Below are positions 53,625-63,055 of a stretch of 64,000 nt of DNA, in pieces. Origin of the DNA: Flavobacteriales bacterium 33_180_T64 (GTDB taxonomy: Bacteria > Bacteroidota > Bacteroidia > Flavobacteriales > Flavobacteriaceae); the NCBI GenBank assembly GCA_002162685.1, contig MAAQ01000018.1:1-64000 (forward strand), in the 5' to 3' direction. The notes under the pieces were generated by a model, which saw only the letters and a list, made by a program, of their open reading frames with translations, ran no database searches and was not told the origin of the DNA. A program made the translations under genes and the position numbers. How positions within the stretch are numbered: position 1 is the first letter of the stretch; every line of letters starts with the position of its first letter.

Positions 53625-55025
53625 TTATTCTGTGCTATTAAATTTAGTTTCATTTTCAAACATTTCATAATTCCATTCTTGCCAGTCACGTTCTGCCAAC
53701 GCCATCATATGTTTACTATATTTAGTTTCAATTCTATGTTTGTCAGCACTAGATATATTGATATCATCTTTCTTTTTATTGAGAAGAATTGCATTTCTAT
53801 TGGTTAAATTGATGAGGTAACCAATATCAAATGATTTTGCGACATTAAGATTGTATTTGGTAATTGTATAATCCCAATTAATAGTACTACAAACTAGAAG
53901 CACTATAAATGCGATTTGCGTATTTCTTCTAAAAAGAAAAGCAAGATTTTTAACCTTAAGCACTTTAATCCATGTGGTAATTAACCCAATAAATGTCAAT
54001 AAAATATAGATATGAACTCCTATACGTTTGTAGGTTAAGCCAAATGCAGTAATGTAATTTTGGTTTTTAATTGCAATAAGAACAATAAGCATTACATTAA
54101 GAAATATCCATAAAAAACTTAAGTTTTTAAGTGCTCTATTTTCAGCATAGAAATTAAGATTACCTCTAAAAAAGTATAGAATAATCATAATTGCGATAAT
54201 GATTGAAGCAATTAATGTATTGATTCCGCTATGAACTTGACTTGAAAAAGCGGAGGCACTTATTGTTTCTCCTGTTATGACATAGATGATATCTGTAATA
54301 ATATAGACTACTATTAAGAGGTTTAAAAATCCTAATAAAACAGTACCTAATTGTTTTTCCTTCTTTAATTTTTCTTCGGAAAATGTGCCAGATTTAAATA
54401 ATGTACTTTGGGTTTTTAAATCTGTTGAAGTTGCAGGATCAACTTGTACTGGCTTTGAAATATTATTAAATAAGTAGTAGCCTAAAACGGTGAATAAAAG
54501 CCATTGAAAGTTAATAAAACTAAAGTCAATTCTTGATACCAAATTATTAAACATTGGATTTCCATTTTTATAAAGCATAATAAAAACAAGAATAAAAACT
54601 AACGGAATACCTATGAGTTTTGCTACGTGTAATACATCAATATCTTTTTTCCAGTTCACTTTTTTGGCATCAGTATTACTTTCAAAAGTTCTATGAAAAT
54701 ATCCTGCAACAGTTGTGTATATGCCATTAAGCCAATGGACATAAATAGAGGTTCTCTGCTCAGATACGACGCCAACTAATGTGAAAAAAGTAATGCAGTT
54801 GGTAATAATAGAAAGCGATGAGTGTTGTATAAATACAAGCAAAGCAGTAAAGATGTAGACTAGAGCATGTAGTATAATTGTTTTGTCTTTAAACTTTTTT
54901 GAATTATAACCGACTAGAAGAACAGTCGTCACGATTGAGAAAATGGTAAGATTTAAACCAATATTTTTTTCAAAAAAAAGAATGCTGAATAAAAATGCGG
55001 CAATAAAAATAGAGATGTGTTTCAT
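53625..55025 (-). CDS. DUF4173/DUF4153 integral membrane protein
   Basis: 466 residues, about ten hydrophobic helices. The segment YITAFGLTYKRIGVHIYILLTFIGLITTWIKV is the family signature, and a soluble C-terminal tail (ISSADKHRIETKYSKHMMALAERDWQEWNYEMF) follows. Function unknown; in Bacteroidota it is often next to a winged-helix regulator, as here. Confidence 0.85.
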   Translation of the reverse strand: MKHISIFIAAFLFSILFFEKNIGLNLTIFSIVTTVLLVGYNSKKFKDKTIILHALVYIFTALLVFIQHSSLSIITNCITFFTLVGVVSEQRTSIYVHWLNGIYTTVAGYFHRTFESNTDAKKVNWKKDIDVLHVAKLIGIPLVFILVFIMLYKNGNPMFNNLVSRIDFSFINFQWLLFTVLGYYLFNNISKPVQVDPATSTDLKTQSTLFKSGTFSEEKLKKEKQLGTVLLGFLNLLIVVYIITDIIYVITGETISASAFSSQVHSGINTLIASIIIAIMIILYFFRGNLNFYAENRALKNLSFLWIFLNVMLIVLIAIKNQNYITAFGLTYKRIGVHIYILLTFIGLITTWIKVLKVKNLAFLFRRNTQIAFIVLLVCSTINWDYTITKYNLNVAKSFDIGYLINLTNRNAILLNKKKDDINISSADKHRIETKYSKHMMALAERDWQEWNYEMFENETKFNSTE

Positions 55026-55079
55026 AATTTGATATTTAAAGTACTTTGTGTTTCAAAGTAAACGTGTAAAAAAAATGTT

Positions 55080-55373
55080 TTATTGTTTATTAATTAATTT
55101 TTCTAGTGCTTCTATGTGTTTTTTAAATGCCGCTCTGCCCAATTTTGTTGTTGCGTAGCGTGTGTTTGGTTTTCTGCCTATGAATTGTTTTTCAACGCTA
55201 ATATATTCCGCTTTTTCTAATGCTTTAGTGTGGCTTGCTAGATTACCATCTGTGGTGCCTAAGAGCTCTTTAAGCATATTAAAATCGGCATATTCATTAA
55301 CCATTAAAATAGACATAATGCCTAATCTAATACGATGGTCAAATACTTTGTTTATGTTGTTAATGATGCTCAC
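55080..55373 (-). CDS. Winged-helix transcriptional regulator (HTH_34-like)
   Basis: 97 residues: KVFDHRIRLGIMSILMVNEYADFNMLKELLGTTDGNLASHTKALEKAEYISVEKQFIGRKPNTRYATTKLGRAAFKKHIEAL is described here by motif (LGTTDGNLASHTKALE recognition helix region, RKPNTRYATTKLG wing). Typical of small regulators encoded with DUF4173/DUF2892-like membrane proteins. Probably represses the surrounding operon. No ligand site visible. Confidence 0.87.
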   Translation of the reverse strand: MSIINNINKVFDHRIRLGIMSILMVNEYADFNMLKELLGTTDGNLASHTKALEKAEYISVEKQFIGRKPNTRYATTKLGRAAFKKHIEALEKLINKQ

Positions 55374-55438
55374 GTTTCTATTCTAGATTGGTGTTCAAAG
55401 TTATATGCTCTTGTTGAAATATGGATGCAGTTTAAAAC

Positions 55439-56050
55439 TTATTTTTTTATATCATATTTAAAATGCATTAGTGTCCCGTAGAATATATGCATAATACCAA
55501 AGCCAATAACCCAAAACCAAAACCCATAACTTGGTAAAAAAGCACAAATTAATCCGAGGATTACTTCTGTAAAACCTAAGTATCTAATATCTCCTATACT
55601 ATATTTTGAGGCACTAATTAATGCTAAGCCGTAAAAAATAAGCATTAATGCAGCTGTATGTCCGTAGCGCTCCTGGTTTAAGATGATCAAAATATAGATG
55701 CCTCCAGTAATTAGCGGTGTTAAAAAATTAAACAATAATCGTTTAGAAGAGGTGTCCCAAATTTTTTCACCATTTTTCTTTGCTTTTTTTGTCGTTAAAA
55801 GCACACCAGTTCCAATACTTAAAAAAGCAACACCTAATAAAATACTTGCACATATTCTAAATATGGTTCCATCTAAAATAAGATAACCCCTAACCGAATT
55901 TGAAACTAAGTAGTATGCAATTGAGGCTCCAATAAGGGCATAAATACCAGCAAGTATTCCAGAAAGACCACTAAGAGAAATAAAACGTGATGATTTGTTC
56001 ATCATATTTTTGATTTCGCTAATATCTTCTAAATAGTTTTTCGATTCCAT
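55439..56050 (-). CDS. Integral membrane protein of unknown function
   Basis: 203 residues. A soluble N-terminus (EDISEIKNMMNKSSRFISLSGLSGILAG) is followed by six hydrophobic segments, ending MHIFYGTLMHFKYDIKK. Flavobacterial homologues are commonly encoded beside this type of winged-helix regulator. First gene of the minus-strand run that continues to 51096. No function inferred. Confidence 0.78.
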   Translation of the reverse strand: MESKNYLEDISEIKNMMNKSSRFISLSGLSGILAGIYALIGASIAYYLVSNSVRGYLILDGTIFRICASILLGVAFLSIGTGVLLTTKKAKKNGEKIWDTSSKRLLFNFLTPLITGGIYILIILNQERYGHTAALMLIFYGLALISASKYSIGDIRYLGFTEVILGLICAFLPSYGFWFWVIGFGIMHIFYGTLMHFKYDIKK

Positions 56051-56182
56051 AATAAAGTACTTTGAAATACAAAGTAAGTAAATAAATTGTAATACTGCAA
56101 TTGTTTACTGTAATAATTTTTTTTAGGAACTAAAATAGTAGAGTTACTACGGGAATTAATTTAAAAGCATCGAGTGATGTAA

Positions 56183-57160
56183 TTATTTTTCTATTTTAAA
56201 ATCCAAAATCTTCTCGTTTTGATAGTATAAACTCAATACTTCAGATGTTCTGGATTTATATTTTAAAGCGGCTACAAAGTTATTTGACCCTTCTTTCTTT
56301 ATGAGTTGAAGCTCTTTAAGGTAAGTATCATCATCAAACTTATAATAAATTGTAGTGTCCTTTTTTCTGTTTTTAAATGACAATCGGATTTTTTTGTCTT
56401 TTTTAGACACATTTATAAGCCCTTTTTGATAATCTGAAATTTTTAAACCGCTTTCAAAATACTTATTGTAAACTACTGGCTGTTGAAAAAAAGATTCGAA
56501 ATTTAAAGACTTTTCCAGCAATTGAAATTTGCTGTCGGCTGGAAAATGTGTTGTAATTAATTCTTCTGGATTTGTAAAAAAATAAAAATCATTAAATGCA
56601 GTTACCCATTTACCTGTATTTGTATTTTCATAACCAGAAGACCAGCTAAGATCAATAAGTTGCCATTTGTTTTTAATTTTTACAGCATTCCATGCGTGAT
56701 TTTTAATATAATTTGAATGTTCTAGATCATCAACAGAAACTTTAGTAATGCCTTCTATAATTTTCACCTCAATATTAGATCTTAAACATAATTCTTGAAA
56801 CAATGTGCTAAACCCCATACATAAAGCTCTTCTTGTTTTAAAAATACGATTTGCTAGCTTGCTTCGGTTATGATTTTCAATACATTTATTCAAGCGCTCA
56901 GAATTAAATGTAACTTCTAAATTTGGTCCTTCAATAGTATGATATCTATTTAAATCGTAAGTAATATTATAGCTAATCCATGTGTAGTAAGCTCTAGCTT
57001 TTTCTTCTTTAGTTTTAAAACTAGTATCAACTCTTAACACTAAAGTTTCTATTTGGTGAAATTTAGGATAGTTTTTTACTTTTTCATCAATCAATTTGTA
57101 ATTTTGAGAGCTAGCATTGATAAAAAATAAATAGAATACGATTGATATAACAGACTTCAT
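56183..57160 (-). CDS. Exported transglutaminase-like protein
   Basis: 325 residues with signal peptide (MKSVISIVFYLFFINASSQ). Transglutaminase-like Cys protease core with the triad visible: Cys in RRALCMGFSTLFQELCLRSNIE, His in NHAWNAVKIKNKWQLIDLSW and Asp in the same segment. The C-terminal ~110 residues are beta-rich. Probably a periplasmic protease or cross-linking enzyme; substrate unknown. Confidence 0.87.
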   Translation of the reverse strand: MKSVISIVFYLFFINASSQNYKLIDEKVKNYPKFHQIETLVLRVDTSFKTKEEKARAYYTWISYNITYDLNRYHTIEGPNLEVTFNSERLNKCIENHNRSKLANRIFKTRRALCMGFSTLFQELCLRSNIEVKIIEGITKVSVDDLEHSNYIKNHAWNAVKIKNKWQLIDLSWSSGYENTNTGKWVTAFNDFYFFTNPEELITTHFPADSKFQLLEKSLNFESFFQQPVVYNKYFESGLKISDYQKGLINVSKKDKKIRLSFKNRKKDTTIYYKFDDDTYLKELQLIKKEGSNNFVAALKYKSRTSEVLSLYYQNEKILDFKIEK

Positions 57161-57191
57161 GTATTAAATATATGAAAATTCTTAGAAAGAA

Positions 57192-57551
57192 ATGAAACCA
57201 GCCGAAGCATATCTATTAAACCAGCCAGAACCATACAGGTCTATTTTATTGCACTTGCAGATTCTTATTGAGCATACGTTTCCTAAAGCTGAGCTTAAGT
57301 ATAAATGGAGGATTCCTTGTTATTATATTGGAACACGCCCTATCTGTTATTTAAACCAAAGTAAAAATTATGTTGATGTTGGGTTTTGGCATTCGGCGCA
57401 TTTGACGAAATACGCAGAGTATTTAGTTTCGGAAAACCGAAAAGTCGTAAAATCTTTGCGTTATAAAGCTTTAGATGATATCGATGACGACTTATTTATT
57501 TGCATTCTGAAAGCCATTGAAAGGCATAAGAATACATCATTTTTAAAATAA
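57192..57551 (+). CDS. DUF1801 protein
   Basis: 119 residues fitting the DUF1801 (YdhG-like) fold: EPYRSILLHLQILIEHTFPKAELKYKWRIPCYY, then NYVDVGFWHSAHL. The family is related to frataxin-like folds but has no established role in most bacteria. Divergent from the transglutaminase gene and convergent with the GNAT gene. Confidence 0.87.
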   Translation: MKPAEAYLLNQPEPYRSILLHLQILIEHTFPKAELKYKWRIPCYYIGTRPICYLNQSKNYVDVGFWHSAHLTKYAEYLVSENRKVVKSLRYKALDDIDDDLFICILKAIERHKNTSFLK

Positions 57552-57555
57552 GTTT

Positions 57556-58029
57556 TTATAATTCTTTATATACAATATAGTTTTCAAAAGTCATGCCTTT
57601 AAGAGATTTTTTCTGCTTCTTTTCGACTTCATAAAAGTGTGAATCAAAAAAGTCAAGTGCTGTAATACTTACGTCAGATTTTATAACATCAAAGCCGTTA
57701 ATAGAGACTTTTGCCTCCATAATGCGTAATAATTTTGAAGCAATAGTTCGTCTCTGGAAATCTTTATGCACAAACAATCCGTCTAAATAATAGCCCTTAG
57801 TTAAGTAGGAGAACCCTACAATAGTGTCTCCAACTTCAGCAACAATAAAATAGAATTTAGTAATTCGTTCTTTCCATTTTTTTATGTTATCAGCACCAGA
57901 TGACCAAGCTTTTACCTGTTCTTCAGAATAGTCTCTACTATTTACTTTTAAAACAGTATCTCTAAAAAGCGAAGTGATTTCAGGAATATCGTCTAATGTT
58001 GCTTCTCTAATTTCTATATCGTCTATCAT
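57556..58029 (-). CDS. GNAT family N-acetyltransferase
   Basis: 157 residues. IREATLDDIPEITSLFRDTV opens the fold; acetyl-CoA pyrophosphate loop region LFVHKDFQRRTIASKLLRIMEAK (QRRxIA instead of the usual QxxGxA/G, so one Gly is replaced). Substrate unknown. Three bases after the beta-barrel gene. Confidence 0.85.
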   Translation of the reverse strand: MIDDIEIREATLDDIPEITSLFRDTVLKVNSRDYSEEQVKAWSSGADNIKKWKERITKFYFIVAEVGDTIVGFSYLTKGYYLDGLFVHKDFQRRTIASKLLRIMEAKVSINGFDVIKSDVSITALDFFDSHFYEVEKKQKKSLKGMTFENYIVYKEL

Positions 58030-58032
58030 AAA

Positions 58033-58893
58033 TTATAGTCTAAAAATTCCACCAATTGAAATTACACGTTGTAAAAATAAAAAATGTTGTGAAGCTTTAT
58101 CGTTAGAATTGCTAGTTGTTTTAATATCACTCATATTAATATAACCACCTCTTAAATCTGTTTGAATATAAAAGTGTTTAAAAAAGGTGAAATTAAGTCC
58201 AACATTTAAAGATACACCATAACCAGATAGATGAAATTCATCATAACGGTCTTTTTTTAATACGACACTATTACTTTTAGGATATAAAATTCCACCTCCA
58301 ATACCTTCAGTAATATTAAGCTGAAAAACGTCAGTATTGTTAATGCCTAAAAGTTTTGAAATATCATCCACTCTTGAAAATTCTAAGTAGGCATAATTTA
58401 AACCATTAGTGTGTTCAAATTGTAAAAAATCTTCAGAAACAAAAAAAGTTTCATTGTCATAAGTGCCATTAAATTGACTTCCAACGTCAGTGTTTGGTAA
58501 ATCAATATAGCCATCAATAGTTCTTGTTTGGTTTTCAGTCATGACATACTTCATATGATCAACGTTGAATGAAATATTGTAATGGTCTGAGATATAGTAT
58601 CCAATTCTTAAATTGGTTTGAGGGATGGTAATTCTAGTTGGATTGATATAATCAATATGCCAACCTTTTGGTTTGTCTAATGCAGTTGCATCATAAACTG
58701 TAAAATCGTAATTGTCACCTTTGAATCTAATATCAGATTTTGAGTAGGATTCTCTATTTCCTCCCCAACTTATAAAAAACTTGCCTTTATTTGATGAGGT
58801 GTATTTTGTAGCATCTACTTCTTGAGCACTAAGGTTATTAGATGTTAAGCTTAGGATGATTATTACTAAAAGCTTAATTGATTTAATTTTCAT
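58033..58893 (-). CDS. Outer-membrane beta-barrel-like protein
   Basis: 286 residues, signal peptide (IKSIKLLVIIILSLTSNNLSAQ). Alternating aromatic/polar strands (HYNISFNVDHMKYVM, GVSLNVGLNFTFFKHFYIQTDLRGGYINM) and a terminal IGGIFRL fit a small outer-membrane barrel. No family recognised. Confidence 0.75.
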   Translation of the reverse strand: MKIKSIKLLVIIILSLTSNNLSAQEVDATKYTSSNKGKFFISWGGNRESYSKSDIRFKGDNYDFTVYDATALDKPKGWHIDYINPTRITIPQTNLRIGYYISDHYNISFNVDHMKYVMTENQTRTIDGYIDLPNTDVGSQFNGTYDNETFFVSEDFLQFEHTNGLNYAYLEFSRVDDISKLLGINNTDVFQLNITEGIGGGILYPKSNSVVLKKDRYDEFHLSGYGVSLNVGLNFTFFKHFYIQTDLRGGYINMSDIKTTSNSNDKASQHFLFLQRVISIGGIFRL

Positions 58894-58965
58894 TAAATTA
58901 TTTCGTTTGATTGTGAAAATGGGTTTAGTCGAAAAAAATGGAAAGACTTAAATAAAAATTAGATA

Positions 58966-59784
58966 TTATAGAGAATTTATAGTTTTTCTAATAGCCACTA
59001 GATTAGTGAGGAGTTTTTCAAGGTTGTCAAGGTGAAGCATGTTAGCACCATCACTTTTTGCATTTGCAGGGTCAAAGTGTGTTTCAATAAACAAACCATC
59101 AATATTATTTACAACTCCAGCTCTTGCTATAGTTTCTATCATATCTGGTCGTCCACCAGTAACACCAACACTTTGATTAGGTTGTTGTAATGAATGTGTC
59201 ACATCTAAAACCGTTGGTGCAATTTGGCGCATCGTTGGGATACCTCTAAAATCTACAACCATATCCTGGTAACCAAACATAGTACCTCGATCTGTAATCC
59301 AAGCTTTATCGCTTCCTGAGTCTTTTACTTTTTGAACTGCATGTTTCATGGCTTCCGGGCTCATAAACTGACCTTTCTTTAAGTTTACGACTTTACCCGT
59401 GTTTGCTGCGGCAACTACTAAATCGGTTTGACGAACCAAGAATGCTGGAATTTGAAGTACATCAACATATTCAGCAGCTTTTTCTGCATCAGATACTTCA
59501 TGAATATCAGTAACTGTTGGGATATCAAATGTTTGTGATATTTTTTGAAGTATTTTTAACGCTTTCTCATCTCCAATTCCTGTAAAACTATCAATTCTAC
59601 TTCTATTAGCTTTTTTAAAACTTCCCTTAAAGACATAAGGAATTTCTAATTTATTAGTTATCGTAATTACTTTTTCAGCAATTCTCAGAGCCATATCTTC
59701 GCCTTCTATAGCACAAGGACCACAAAGTAAAAAGAAGTTATTAGAAGTAGTATGTTTTAATTTTGGAACGTCTGATAATAGCAT
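58966..59784 (-). CDS. kdsA: 3-deoxy-8-phosphooctulonate synthase
   Basis: 272 residues from ATG at 59784, the normal family length; a TTG at 59814 would sit in the promoter. Condenses arabinose-5-phosphate and PEP to KDO-8-phosphate for lipopolysaccharide. Motifs: LLCGPCAIEGEDMALRIAE, KGSFKKANRSRIDSFTGIG, ILQIPAFLVRQTDLV, WITDRGTMFGYQDMVVDFRGIP and ETHFDPANAKSDGAN. The N-terminal CGPCAIE Cys indicates the metal-dependent class. Confidence 0.95.
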   Translation of the reverse strand: MLLSDVPKLKHTTSNNFFLLCGPCAIEGEDMALRIAEKVITITNKLEIPYVFKGSFKKANRSRIDSFTGIGDEKALKILQKISQTFDIPTVTDIHEVSDAEKAAEYVDVLQIPAFLVRQTDLVVAAANTGKVVNLKKGQFMSPEAMKHAVQKVKDSGSDKAWITDRGTMFGYQDMVVDFRGIPTMRQIAPTVLDVTHSLQQPNQSVGVTGGRPDMIETIARAGVVNNIDGLFIETHFDPANAKSDGANMLHLDNLEKLLTNLVAIRKTINSL

Positions 59785-59811
59785 TTGGCTTAATTTTTCA
59801 ATTTTAAGCTG

Positions 59812-59819
59812 CAAAGATA
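59812..59819 (-). promoter_or_regulatory. -7 promoter box of kdsA (TATCTTTG)
   Basis: On the minus strand TATCTTTG matches TAnnTTTG and ends 28 bases before the chosen ATG, leaving a leader of about 20 nt. This supports the start at 59784. Confidence 0.6.
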
Positions 59820-59823
59820 CATA

Positions 59824-60183
59824 TTAAAAGCTTCTATTTAGACTATTTCTTATCATCCATAATGCCATAACAAAGTTAGCTACAACAAAAGCACCACCAA
59901 AAACCATAAATTGTTTTGTTTGGATAGATAGGGTTACAATATTAAATAGATCAGATAGATAAGCTAAAATCATATATGACGATAAGCAAACAAACGTAAT
60001 GCCCAATGAGAAGTTAAGTTTGTTATTGGGTTTAATTAGTTGCCATAAGAAGGGGATACCAAATAAAAGGATAGGGTATGCGGTTATACCTACGCTTCTA
60101 TTTACATGAGTAAACCAATATGCTATTACCGCTAAAAAGTAGAGGTAAGGCACAAATCTTGAATATTTGCTAATTTTTTCCAT
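59824..60183 (-). CDS. Small membrane protein of unknown function
   Basis: 119 residues with four hydrophobic helices (YLYFLAVIAYWFTHV; ITAYPILLFGIPFLWQLI; LGITFVCLSSYMILAYL; FGGAFVVANFVMALWMI). No motif recognised. Located upstream of kdsA on the same strand. Confidence 0.78.
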   Translation of the reverse strand: MEKISKYSRFVPYLYFLAVIAYWFTHVNRSVGITAYPILLFGIPFLWQLIKPNNKLNFSLGITFVCLSSYMILAYLSDLFNIVTLSIQTKQFMVFGGAFVVANFVMALWMIRNSLNRSF

Positions 60184-60506
60184 CTGTTAGAGTTTTTCAG
60201 ATGTAAATTGCCCAAATTTTAGTTGGTGTGGGTGGCTATTTACTATTAATCATAATTTAAACGTAAGATAAATATAGAAATTATAAATTAAAGGGAGTAT
60301 AACATTAAATTAACTAAAGATTCTGAAATTTTAACACTTTAAAATAGCGGCTTAGAATTTATTAATTAGCAGTTATTTATCCTAAATATATAAGCTTTCA
60401 GAAGCTTTCTCTTAAAATAGATGCAATACAATTTTAATAATTTAATGAGAATCAAAATATCCACAGAATTTAACGTACCTTTGCACGCTTAAATTAAGGC
60501 ATCATT
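60184..60506 (+). promoter_or_regulatory. AT-rich gap with the typA promoter
   Basis: No ORF or repeat seen. A TACCTTTG box (TAnnTTTG) lies at 60476-60483, 23 bases before the typA ATG. The rest is AT-rich without notable structure. Confidence 0.55.
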
Positions 60507-62306
60507 ATGGCTAATATTAAAAACATTGCAATTATTGCACACGTCGATCATGGTAAAACTACTTTGGTTGATAAAATCATGTATCATTGTCAGTTATTTC
60601 GTGAAAACGAAAATACAGGAGATTTAATTCTTGATAATAATGATTTAGAAAGAGAAAGAGGTATTACAATTACGTCTAAAAACGTTTCTGTAGTTTACAA
60701 AGACACAAAAATTAATATCATTGATACTCCAGGTCACGCCGATTTTGGAGGAGAAGTAGAGCGTGTATTAAACATGGCAGATGGTGTTTTATTATTGGTT
60801 GATGCTTTTGAAGGCCCTATGCCTCAAACACGTTTTGTATTACAGAAAGCGATTGATTTAGGTTTAAAACCATGTGTAGTTGTCAATAAAGTTGATAAAG
60901 AAAACTGTACACCTGATGAAGTTCATGAAAAAGTCTTTGACTTAATGTTTGAGCTTGGAGCTGAAGAATGGCAGTTAGATTTTCCAACAGTTTATGGTTC
61001 TGCGAAGAATAACTGGATGAGTGATGATTGGCAAAACGAAACTAAAAATATCGAACCACTTTTAGATATGGTGATTGAGCATATTCCTGCTCCAAAAATT
61101 GAAGAAGGAACAACTCAAATGTTAATCACATCATTAGATTTTTCATCATTTACAGGTCGTATTGCGATTGGACGTTTAACTCGTGGAGAGTTAAAAGTAG
61201 GTCAAAATATTTCATTAGTAAAACGTGACGGAAGTATAGTGAAGTCTAAGATTAAAGAACTCCATACTTTTGAAGGTTTAGGTCGTAAAAAAGTAGAGGA
61301 AGTTCAAGCTGGAGATATTTGTGCTATAGTTGGATTAGAAGGATTTGAAATTGGTGATACTGTTGCCGATTGGGAAGCTCCTGAAGGTTTAAAACCAATA
61401 GCAATTGATGAGCCTACAATGAGTATGTTATTTACAATTAACGATTCTCCTTTCTTTGGAAAAGATGGAAAATTCGTTACATCGCGTCATATTAAAGATA
61501 GGTTAGCAAAAGAGTTAGAGAAAAACTTAGCACTTAGAGTTGAAGAAACAGATAGTGCAGATAAGTTTATGGTGTTTGGACGTGGGGTATTACACTTATC
61601 TGTATTAATCGAAACGATGCGTCGTGAAGGTTATGAATTACAAATAGGACAACCACAAGTAATTATCAAGGAGATTGATGGTGTTAAATGTGAGCCTGTT
61701 GAAGAAATGACAATTGATTTGCCAGAAACAGTATCTGGAAAAGCAATTGAAATGGTAACAATGCGTAAAGGTGAAATGTTAAGCATGGAAGCTAAAGGTG
61801 AGCGTATGGTTTGTGAATTCATCGTTCCTTCAAGAGGAATTATTGGTTTACGTAACCAATTATTAACAGCAACAGCTGGTGAAGCTATAATGGCCCACCG
61901 TTTTAAAGAATACCAACCTTTAAAAGGAGGAATTCCTGAACGTCAAAACGGAAGTTTAGTATCTATGGAAAAAGGTCAAGCAATTCCTTACTCTATTGAT
62001 AAATTACAAGATAGAGGTAAGTTTTTTGTAGATCCAGGAGAAGATATTTATGAAGGTCAAGTGATTGGAGAGAATTCTCGTGGTGATGATATGGCTGTTA
62101 ATGTAACTAAAACTAAAAAATTAAGTAACGTACGTAGTTCTGGTGCTGATGATAAAGCGAAAATTGTACCTGCAATTAAGTTTTCTTTAGAAGAAGCTTT
62201 AGAATACATCCAAAAAGATGAGTATGTAGAAGTTACACCTAAGCATTTAAGATTACGTAAAATTTACTTGACAGAAGTAGAGCGTAAACGTAATAAGAAT
62301 ATTTAA
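60507..62306 (+). CDS. typA: GTP-binding translational GTPase TypA/BipA
   Basis: 599 residues. EF-G-like GTPase: P-loop AHVDHGKTTLVDK, switch I RERGITITSKN, switch II DTPGHADFGGEVERVL, NKVDK, followed by domains II (SLDFSSFTGRIAIGRLTRGEL), III and V and the BipA-specific C-terminal domain (EEALEYIQKDEYVEVTPKHLRLRKIYL). Acts in ribosome assembly and stress adaptation. Single gene with its own promoter and terminator. Confidence 0.95.
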   Translation: MANIKNIAIIAHVDHGKTTLVDKIMYHCQLFRENENTGDLILDNNDLERERGITITSKNVSVVYKDTKINIIDTPGHADFGGEVERVLNMADGVLLLVDAFEGPMPQTRFVLQKAIDLGLKPCVVVNKVDKENCTPDEVHEKVFDLMFELGAEEWQLDFPTVYGSAKNNWMSDDWQNETKNIEPLLDMVIEHIPAPKIEEGTTQMLITSLDFSSFTGRIAIGRLTRGELKVGQNISLVKRDGSIVKSKIKELHTFEGLGRKKVEEVQAGDICAIVGLEGFEIGDTVADWEAPEGLKPIAIDEPTMSMLFTINDSPFFGKDGKFVTSRHIKDRLAKELEKNLALRVEETDSADKFMVFGRGVLHLSVLIETMRREGYELQIGQPQVIIKEIDGVKCEPVEEMTIDLPETVSGKAIEMVTMRKGEMLSMEAKGERMVCEFIVPSRGIIGLRNQLLTATAGEAIMAHRFKEYQPLKGGIPERQNGSLVSMEKGQAIPYSIDKLQDRGKFFVDPGEDIYEGQVIGENSRGDDMAVNVTKTKKLSNVRSSGADDKAKIVPAIKFSLEEALEYIQKDEYVEVTPKHLRLRKIYLTEVERKRNKNI

Positions 62307-62330
62307 TTAGTTAGATATTGATATATAAAA

Positions 62331-62360
62331 AAAGGAATCCTAACTTAGGGTTCCTTTTTT
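62331..62360 (+). terminator. typA terminator
   Basis: AAAGGAATCCTAA / TTAGGGTTCCTTT stem (one G-T pair), one-base loop at tip, six T following. Confidence 0.87.
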
Positions 62361-62473
62361 GTTTATTGCTATTTAATGAATATTCAATTTTTTATGATTA
62401 AATGAATACAGTTAAATTAGTGTTTTTAATTACATCAAAGAAAAGAATGTACTAAGTGAAATAAATATATAAA

Positions 62474-63028
62474 ATGAAGTTTCTCGATAGAGTTTTAAGG
62501 CATTGGAGGGTTAGTGTTGGAAGTCGATATATTAGACCTAATGATAAGGTTTTGGATATTGGTTGTTTTGATGGATACTTATTTGAAACACTCCATAGTA
62601 AGCCTATTCAACCAAGTATCGGACTAGATCCTTTGTTGAAAACGGTAACTACTAAAGGGAAACACACTTTAATTCCTGGGAAATTCCCCGAGAATGTGCC
62701 AGAAAATAGTGAAATTGATTGTATTGTTATGTTAGCAGTTTTAGAGCATATTCCTAGAGAACAACAAAAAATGTTCAATCAAGATTTTTTTAGAGTATTA
62801 AATTCTTCAGGTCGTGTTATTATAACTGTACCATCTCCATTTGTTGATTATATCTTAGCAGCTTTAACTAAACTCAGATTGATTGATGGTATGTCTGTAG
62901 ATGAACATTATGGTTTTAAAATTGATGAGGTTTTTTCATTACTTGATAAGCAGAAATTTAAATTAGTGAAACACAAAAAATTTCAGTTTGGACTTAATAA
63001 TTTATTCGTATTTGAAAAACTTAGCTAG
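62474..63028 (+). CDS. Class I SAM-dependent methyltransferase
   Basis: 184 residues. SAM site VLDIGCFDGYLFETL, then IDCIVMLAVLEHIPREQQ and FFRVLNSSGRVIITVPSP, typical of Methyltransf_11. Small for the family; C-terminal part continues DEHYGFKIDEVFSLL. Convergent with a polyprenyl-type glycosyltransferase, so a role in polysaccharide or lipid modification is possible but not shown. Confidence 0.87.
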   Translation: MKFLDRVLRHWRVSVGSRYIRPNDKVLDIGCFDGYLFETLHSKPIQPSIGLDPLLKTVTTKGKHTLIPGKFPENVPENSEIDCIVMLAVLEHIPREQQKMFNQDFFRVLNSSGRVIITVPSPFVDYILAALTKLRLIDGMSVDEHYGFKIDEVFSLLDKQKFKLVKHKKFQFGLNNLFVFEKLS

Positions 63029-63055
63029 TATTTGAATTTCTCTTTATACTTATTA